Made by a program: the position numbers and the translations under genes. Source: Burkholderiaceae bacterium (GTDB lineage Bacteria > Pseudomonadota > Gammaproteobacteria > Burkholderiales > Burkholderiaceae_C). Taken from it: a DNA stretch of 40,424 nt. The stretch's first letter is position 1; each line of letters starts with the position of its first letter. A model generated the notes under the pieces. It was not told the DNA's origin, did not search any database, and saw only the letters and a program-made list of their open reading frames with translations. The stretch is from positions 1-40,424 of the forward strand of contig JACSRS010000095.1 in assembly GCA_014879655.1 (NCBI GenBank), written 5' to 3'. Positions 34,338 through 40,424 of the stretch are shown one piece after another.

Positions 34338-34865
34338 CTCTATCTCCCTGAATATCACGGGATGATTTTGCCGGCACTGCCGGCAGATTCCCCGGGTTGC
34401 TGCGTTTCCAGCCAATGATTCAATGCAATTCCACTCGCGACCACGCACCGTGAAACCCGATCATGAGCCTCGCGCAACAGGCCCCACAGATCGTCCACGT
34501 CATCGGGCCACCTCTCCCGCCACAGTGGTGTGAGTGAGTTCCACGTTCAAGCCATCCGCTTGCAGCTAACCCCGCCACCCCGTCCCCTCGCGCCTTGCGC
34601 GGCCGAGGGCTTCCAGGGTGTCGAGGATGCGGGGCAGGCTGCGCTTCCAGGGGCCGCGGCCTTTGAAGCGGGCTTGGATGGCGGGCAGCGACCGTGCGTC
34701 CGAAGCGACGATTTCCTTACTCCTGATTCAGAAGCAATAAGGCACCATTTGACGATGGATTGATGCCATTTTGATGCATAAAACGGGTCTGGAAGGCGCC
34801 AGGGGTCTGCCTTGGGCCGGCCCTGCGAGCGAAGCAAGGGCCGGGTGGCCCATTGGCGGGGCCCT
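34338..34865. other. Long intergenic region with degraded sequence
   Basis: This 528-base stretch holds a palindrome GCCGGCA-C-TGCCGGC (about 34371-34385) near the likely promoter of the preceding gene. The pseudogene remnant 34566-34715 follows, and 34716-34865 is AT-richer and holds nothing I recognise. It looks like the scar of a lost gene. Confidence 0.4.
34566..34715 (-). pseudogene. Remnant of a larger gene, perhaps a DNA methyltransferase C-terminus
   Basis: The minus-strand frame ending in TAG at 34566-34568 encodes about 45 residues, EIVASDARSLPAIQARF then KGRGPWKRSLPRILDTLEAL and GRARREG. A stop lies just upstream and no start codon is plausible. The ARFKG..PWKR.L..ILDTL.ALGRAR pattern resembles the C-terminal helix-turn-helix end of Comamonadaceae restriction-type DNA methylases, from memory of the family only. 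The surrounding DNA has no other coding signal. Confidence 0.35.
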
Positions 34866-37215
<2,350 letters not shown>

Positions 37216-37419
37216 ACCGCGAATACGCCCGTGCAATGGATTCGGAAGGCGGGTGGGGAGCGGGATGAGGTCGGCGACTTTGTCAAAACTGTTATACCCC
37301 TCTATTCAGATAGAACACGGAGGCAAGCCCTTGTCAGACAACAGCTTTTTCTGTTTACGTGCGCCATGTTATTTCGCAGCCATCCAAGGTATCTCGCAGG
37401 TTTGCGGGATACATCAATA

Positions 37420-37426
37420 GTTAGAC
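37420..37426 (+). other. Cassette recombination boundary (GTTAGAC)
   Basis: GTTAGAC matches the integron core GTTRRRY exactly and marks the left edge of the first cassette. The same heptamer recurs at 38222-38228. The sequence upstream is not a palindromic attC, so this may be the attI-proximal boundary or a rearranged one. Confidence 0.6.
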
Positions 37427-37458
37427 CTTTCGGCAATATGCGCACCTAGGACACACCG

Positions 37459-37659
37459 GTGATTTCCTACGTCAAGCTTTTTCTTTTGTTCGTGGTAGTT
37501 TGTGCACTGCTGTATGGCGGGCTGGTGCTGTTCCCGCAAAAGCTAAAGCTGCTTCGCAAAGTCGAAATGGAAAAAACAAACGACGATCTCATAGAGTTGG
37601 CGAAATCCGGCGATGCTGAGGCCGCTGACTTGTTTCGAAAATCTCGAAGGTTAATGTGA
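37459..37659 (+). CDS. Cassette protein: small membrane protein, hypothetical
   Basis: 66-residue protein starting at GTG 37459 (AGG about 8 bases upstream). One N-terminal membrane helix (VKLFLLFVVVCALLYGGLVLF) is followed by a short basic/acidic cytoplasmic tail (LRKVEMEKTNDDLIELAKSGDAEAADLFRKSRRLM). No known family. It starts 33 bases inside the cassette boundary and is followed by attC 1, the normal gene-cassette layout. Lower GC than its surroundings fits foreign origin. Confidence 0.6.
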   Translation: MISYVKLFLLFVVVCALLYGGLVLFPQKLKLLRKVEMEKTNDDLIELAKSGDAEAADLFRKSRRLM

Positions 37660-37738
37660 ATCGCCCTACCTGCTGGGGTAGCGCTTTCGTTACTGCAAGG
37701 TCTTACCAAAGCATGACCCCTATCACCTCAGGTCAGCG

Positions 37739-37825
37739 GTTTAACAGGACGCTCGGCGCGGACACGCAGCAGAAGGATGCCGCTTCGCGGCGTGTGCTGC
37801 GCGCCGGGCAGCTTCGACGTTATGC
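37739..37825 (+). repeat. attC site 1 (59-base-element-like)
   Basis: 87-base imperfect palindrome. It begins GTTTAAC (37739-37745, R'' type) and ends GTTATGC (37819-37825, R' type). The arms around CTCGGCGCGGACACGC and GTGTGCTGCGCGCCGGGC are mutually complementary with extra bases, as typical of attC sites. The ATG of the next cassette gene lies inside the R' heptamer. Confidence 0.75.
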
Positions 37826-38154
37826 AGCTTTATTGCCCCGCGTGTAGCGCGCCAGTATCCCCCGACGCGACGCGGTGTCCGCGTTGTCCTGCGCTCTTCA
37901 CGTCGGATTCGGGCTGGAAGCCGACCGACCGGGCCCAGCCCACTGACCCTGGTCATTCGATGGGCTGGCTGCTCGGTTGGTTGCTGTTCACACCGATCTT
38001 CGCAATCTTCATCTCATTTGCACTCTTGTGCGCGTGGAATTGCGAGGCCGGACCATGGTTAACGTTCAAATTTGCGCCTGTCCTCACTCTGATTGGCTGG
38101 CTCATCGTCGCAGCCATTTTTTCGAAAAGTCGAACCTCGGCGAAAGATGAATAA
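37822..38154 (+). CDS. Cassette protein: zinc-ribbon membrane protein, hypothetical
   Basis: 110 residues from the ATG inside the attC 1 core (37822). The N-terminus is a zinc ribbon (CPACSAPVSPDATRCPRC, residues about 5-22). Two membrane helices follow (about 47-70, GWLLGWLLFTPIFAIFISFALL; about 86-103, FAPVLTLIGWLIVAAIF), with a short basic tail. I do not know the function. Upstream in-frame codons run through the attC hairpin and are unlikely to be translated as protein. Followed by attC 2. Confidence 0.6.
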   Translation: MQLYCPACSAPVSPDATRCPRCPALFTSDSGWKPTDRAQPTDPGHSMGWLLGWLLFTPIFAIFISFALLCAWNCEAGPWLTFKFAPVLTLIGWLIVAAIFSKSRTSAKDE

Positions 38155-38161
38155 AGCAACT

Positions 38162-38228
38162 GCATAACCCGCCAATCCACCGGACCTGCGCGAAAAGCCG
38201 GGCCGGTCGGCGATTTCGAACGTTAGAC
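38162..38228 (+). repeat. attC site 2
   Basis: 67-base imperfect palindrome from GCATAAC (38162-38168) to GTTAGAC (38222-38228). GCATAAC is the exact reverse complement of the GTTATGC that begins this cassette, the expected match for a circularised cassette. Central arms include CCGGACCTG and GGGCCGGTC. Confidence 0.72.
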
Positions 38229-38231
38229 GGC

Positions 38232-38639
38232 ATGGAAATCCAGGTCGGCGATCACCGCCAGGTTCTCGAGTCGGAACTTCGCCGCCATGCGACGCAAGAG
38301 GTTTCGCTTGAGATCGTCCCTGATGTCGCAGACTGGGCTAAGGCCAATCACGTCATCGTCACGGGGAACCCAATCGGGACCTCTATCCCGGTGCGCGGTC
38401 AGCTGCCACGGGCTGTGGTGGTTCGGGCCAAATTGAACGAAGAAGACTTGTCGGGTGTTCTTGGCCGGCTAGATTTTCGCGGTTACTGGGGTGAAACGAG
38501 AGAAATGAAGAAGAACCCAGTCATGTTCCTCCGTCACTTGGTGCTGCACGAGCTCGCTCACCTCGAAAATAGCTGGGATCAATCAAGGGAAGATGACTGT
38601 GACGAATGGGCTTTCGAGCGCCTTCCCGGTGATGCCTAG
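38232..38639 (+). CDS. Cassette protein with HExxH motif, hypothetical
   Basis: 135 residues, starting 4 bases after the attC 2 core. The N-terminal half is beta-rich (IQVGDHRQVLESELRRHATQ, IVPDVADWAK). The C-terminal part holds FLRHLVLHELAHLENSWDQS then DDCDEWAFERL. HELAH is an HExxH motif and the later acidic cluster (EDDCDEWAF) could supply a third zinc ligand, so a small metalloprotease-like fold is possible. No family is recognised. The gene ends GCCTAGAACG, which looks like the start of a damaged attC. Confidence 0.6.
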   Translation: MEIQVGDHRQVLESELRRHATQEVSLEIVPDVADWAKANHVIVTGNPIGTSIPVRGQLPRAVVVRAKLNEEDLSGVLGRLDFRGYWGETREMKKNPVMFLRHLVLHELAHLENSWDQSREDDCDEWAFERLPGDA

Positions 38640-38666
38640 AACGTCGTACCTGCTCTCCACAAATGG

Positions 38667-38830
38667 GAAGAAACTCCCGATTCGATAGCTGAATATGACC
38701 ATTCGACGCTGGGGAGTGGCATATTGTTCTCAAAATTACGGCTGCGGGGCCGCTGGATAGCCGCTCATGGGACACCGGATGAAAATCCGGATTTCTTCCA
38801 GGCGGACTTCGCAATCCGGGCGATATAGTG
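38667..38830 (+). repeat. Diverged direct repeat, copy 2
   Basis: Second copy of the element at 37048-37215, same orientation, immediately after the HELAH cassette gene. Shared motifs include GATAGCTG, ATGACCATT, CTGGGG and TTCTCAAAAT. It is followed by the SRPBCC gene region. Confidence 0.62.
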
Positions 38831-38959
38831 AGGTCACAAAACTACCGGCGCTGCGGGTTTGACCGGCAGGCCGTGTCTGGTCAGCGGTGTCGCCACGCGT
38901 CCTCCGACCAGTCACCGAAATCCTGCTTCGCTTCACGTCGCCACCCACCGAGGAAGCCC

Positions 38960-39430
38960 ATGCCATCACATCCCAGCGCAGACGGCGTCTTCACAACCAG
39001 CCGCCTCTTCCCATTCGCGCCCGCACAAATCTTCGCGGCGTTTGCCGATGCCGGGCGGCTTGCGACCTGGTGGGGGCCGGACGGCTTCACCAATACCTTC
39101 GAGGTCTTCGAGTTCAAGCCGCAGGGCCGGTGGACCTTTGTCATGCACGGGCCGGATGGCACCGACTACGCCAACGACTGCACTTTTCTTGAAGCGTCGC
39201 CACAGCGCATCGTCATCCGGCACGTCACCGCGCCGCACTTCACGCTGACCATCACCTTGGCCGAGGCCGACGGGCAAACGCGTCTCGACTGGCGCCAGGC
39301 CTTCGACGACCCCGCCGTGGCCACCGCCGTGGCACCCATCGTGGTGCCGGCGAACGAGCAGAACCTCAACCGCCTGCAGGCGGTGCTTATGGCCTCGGCA
39401 GAGTCTTCAGCGTTCCAAGCCGAGCCTTGA
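38960..39430 (+). CDS. SRPBCC (AHSA1-like) ligand-binding domain protein
   Basis: 156 residues from ATG 38960, with AGGAAG 4 bases upstream; an in-frame extension from 38828 is low quality. Single START/SRPBCC domain of the AHSA1 type: SRLFPFAPAQIFAAFADAGRLATWWGPDGFTNTFEVFEFKPQG, then W.FVMHGPDGTDYAN, VIRHVTAPHFTLT and TRLDWRQAFDD. The family binds hydrophobic ligands or acts in bacterial stress; the ligand is unknown. It is not obviously part of a larger operon. Confidence 0.85.
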   Translation: MPSHPSADGVFTTSRLFPFAPAQIFAAFADAGRLATWWGPDGFTNTFEVFEFKPQGRWTFVMHGPDGTDYANDCTFLEASPQRIVIRHVTAPHFTLTITLAEADGQTRLDWRQAFDDPAVATAVAPIVVPANEQNLNRLQAVLMASAESSAFQAEP

Positions 39431-39624
39431 AGGGACGGCAACCCTGCGCTGGCTTGAGTTGCGTTTCCCCCCTGGTGCTGGTTGCCATCTTTGAGGCGGC
39501 GATTGTGGCGGCGTCGGTCTGGATGCCGCTGGTCCGCGTTCCCTTGCCGGGGCATCGGGCCCTGGCCATCGCGCTGGTGCTGGGGGGCCTTGGCGTGGCG
39601 CTGGCGGGATGTCAAAAGCGGTGA
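39427..39624 (+). CDS. Possible small hydrophobic protein overlapping the SRPBCC gene
   Basis: A 65-codon frame opening with TTG at 39427, overlapping the preceding stop (TTGA). It encodes a hydrophobic sequence (SPLVLVAIFEAAIVAASVWMPLV, then ALAIALVLGGLGVALAGC) with two possible membrane helices. It may be a real coupled membrane protein or a chance GC-rich frame; I found no family match. Confidence 0.3.
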   Translation: MKGRQPCAGLSCVSPLVLVAIFEAAIVAASVWMPLVRVPLPGHRALAIALVLGGLGVALAGCQKR

Positions 39625-39656
39625 CGGCAACCCGCTTCAGCCGCCCTCTGCCCAGC

Positions 39657-40424
39657 TCAGCAATCGGTCTCGGCGAAACGCTCAAAGCAGTGGTTCAACT
39701 GCAGCACCCAGCGCGCCTTGTCGGCTTCCGGCGCAAAGCTGGCTTCGATGCTGTTGTGCGCGAGCGTCCAGGCGTGCTGCGTGTCCAGGTGCAGCGCGGC
39801 GAAGGTCTGGGTGAAGTTCTGATTGATGTAGCCGCCAAAATAGGCCGGGTCGTCCGAGTTGATCGTCACGCACAGGCCGGCGTCGAGCAGCTGGCGCAGG
39901 TTGTGGTCTTTCAGGTCGGGGAACACGCACAGCTTGAGGTTGGACAACGGACACACGGTCAGCGGGGTGCGGTCCTGGGCCAGGCGCGCCAGCAGCGCCG
40001 GGTCCTGGCTGCTTTGCACGCCGTGGTCGATGCGCTCGACCTTCAGCCCATCCAGCGCGCTCCAGATGTAGGCCGGCGGGCCTTCTTCACCCGCGTGGGC
40101 CACCAGGTGCAGGCCCAGTTCGCGGCAGCGGCCAAAGACACGCGCAAACTTTTCGGGCGGGTGGCCCAGTTCGCTGGAATCGAGCCCGACGCCAATAAAC
40201 AGCTCGCGGTACGGCAGCGCCTGCTCCAGCGTGGCAAAGGCGTCTTCTTCGCTCAGGTGGCGCAGAAAGCACAGGATCAGGTCGGCGCTGATGCCCAGTC
40301 TGGCCTGCGCGTCCACGCAGGCGCGGTGCAGGCCGTGCAGCACAGTCTGCATAGGCACGCCGCGCGCGGTGTGGGTCTGCGGGTCGAAGAACAGCTCGGC
40401 GCGCACCACGTGGTCGGCCGCGGC
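39657..40424 (-). CDS. Adenosine/adenine deaminase family (5' end outside window)
   Basis: The 256 codons in the window are the C-terminal part of an adenine deaminase of the adenosine-deaminase superfamily, which hydrolyses adenine to hypoxanthine. Visible motifs: LFFDPQTHTARGV, VGLDSSELGHPP, HAGEEGP (metal/catalytic H and E), RIDHGV, CPLSNLKLCVF and NSDDPAYFGGYI (metal-binding Asp pair). SSELGHPP and SDDPAYF favour type-2 adenine deaminase over adenosine deaminase. The N-terminal HxH motif lies beyond the right edge. Purine salvage role is likely. Confidence 0.9.
   Translation of the reverse strand, partial: AAADHVVRAELFFDPQTHTARGVPMQTVLHGLHRACVDAQARLGISADLILCFLRHLSEEDAFATLEQALPYRELFIGVGLDSSELGHPPEKFARVFGRCRELGLHLVAHAGEEGPPAYIWSALDGLKVERIDHGVQSSQDPALLARLAQDRTPLTVCPLSNLKLCVFPDLKDHNLRQLLDAGLCVTINSDDPAYFGGYINQNFTQTFAALHLDTQHAWTLAHNSIEASFAPEADKARWVLQLNHCFERFAETDC

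Overview
The window looks like a chromosomal segment of a GC-rich betaproteobacterium of the Burkholderiales, most likely Comamonadaceae (Polaromonas/Rhodoferax-like). This rests on gene content (BMP-type lipoprotein, CheB-CheR-PAS fusion, Crp/Fnr regulator, FadH, type-2 adenine deaminase, small Burkholderiales envelope proteins) and on base and codon composition. The genus is an inference. No RNA genes, insertion sequences or CRISPR arrays were found.

Layout. 1-1.7 kb: start of a BMP-family binding-protein gene (runs off the left edge), a small membrane protein and a divergent coiled-coil protein. 2.0-6.8 kb: a tightly overlapping operon of a CHASE3-PAS hybrid histidine kinase, a REC-PAS response regulator and a Crp/Fnr regulator. 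7.1-11.0 kb: a lipoprotein with Ig-like repeats and a C-terminal DUF3494 (ice-binding type) domain, followed by an OmpA-family protein. 11.2-16.0 kb (minus): a CheB-CheR-PAS signalling protein, a PAS histidine kinase and a decayed CheB remnant. 16.2-24.1 kb: a dense set of small envelope and stress genes: DUF883, DUF1328, two collagen-like lipoproteins, a zinc metallopeptidase, a three-domain beta/gamma-crystallin protein, an OsmB-like lipoprotein, DUF3309 and a phospholipase-D/cardiolipin-synthase-like lipoprotein. 24.4-33.3 kb: a giant cyclic beta-1,2-glucan synthase (NdvB/ChvB type) behind a small membrane protein, then a BON-domain lipoprotein. 33.9-40.4 kb: a small secreted protein, a degraded gene end, FadH, a small integron-type cassette cluster without integrase flanked by diverged direct repeats, an SRPBCC protein and a partial adenine deaminase.

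The main discovery candidate is a shared promoter architecture. A CRP-like palindrome (TGTGCG-N4-CGCACA, usually followed by GAC) recurs upstream of the small stress/envelope transcription units. In six cases (two from one divergent site) a TA(A/G)NNT -10-like hexamer begins exactly 29.5 bases from the palindrome centre. This puts the operator at about -41.5, the classic class II CRP/FNR activation position. Promoters with this layout precede the small membrane protein and coiled-coil gene (divergent), both collagen-like lipoprotein operons, the beta/gamma-crystallin operon and the BON gene. Weaker copies precede the kinase operon and the gene at 21374. The Crp/Fnr protein at 6057-6806 is the obvious candidate regulator: it sits at the end of a kinase/response-regulator operon whose response regulator has no DNA-binding domain. 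A plausible model, not shown here, is: envelope or osmotic signal -> CHASE3 kinase -> REC-PAS -> Crp/Fnr protein -> envelope-protective regulon.
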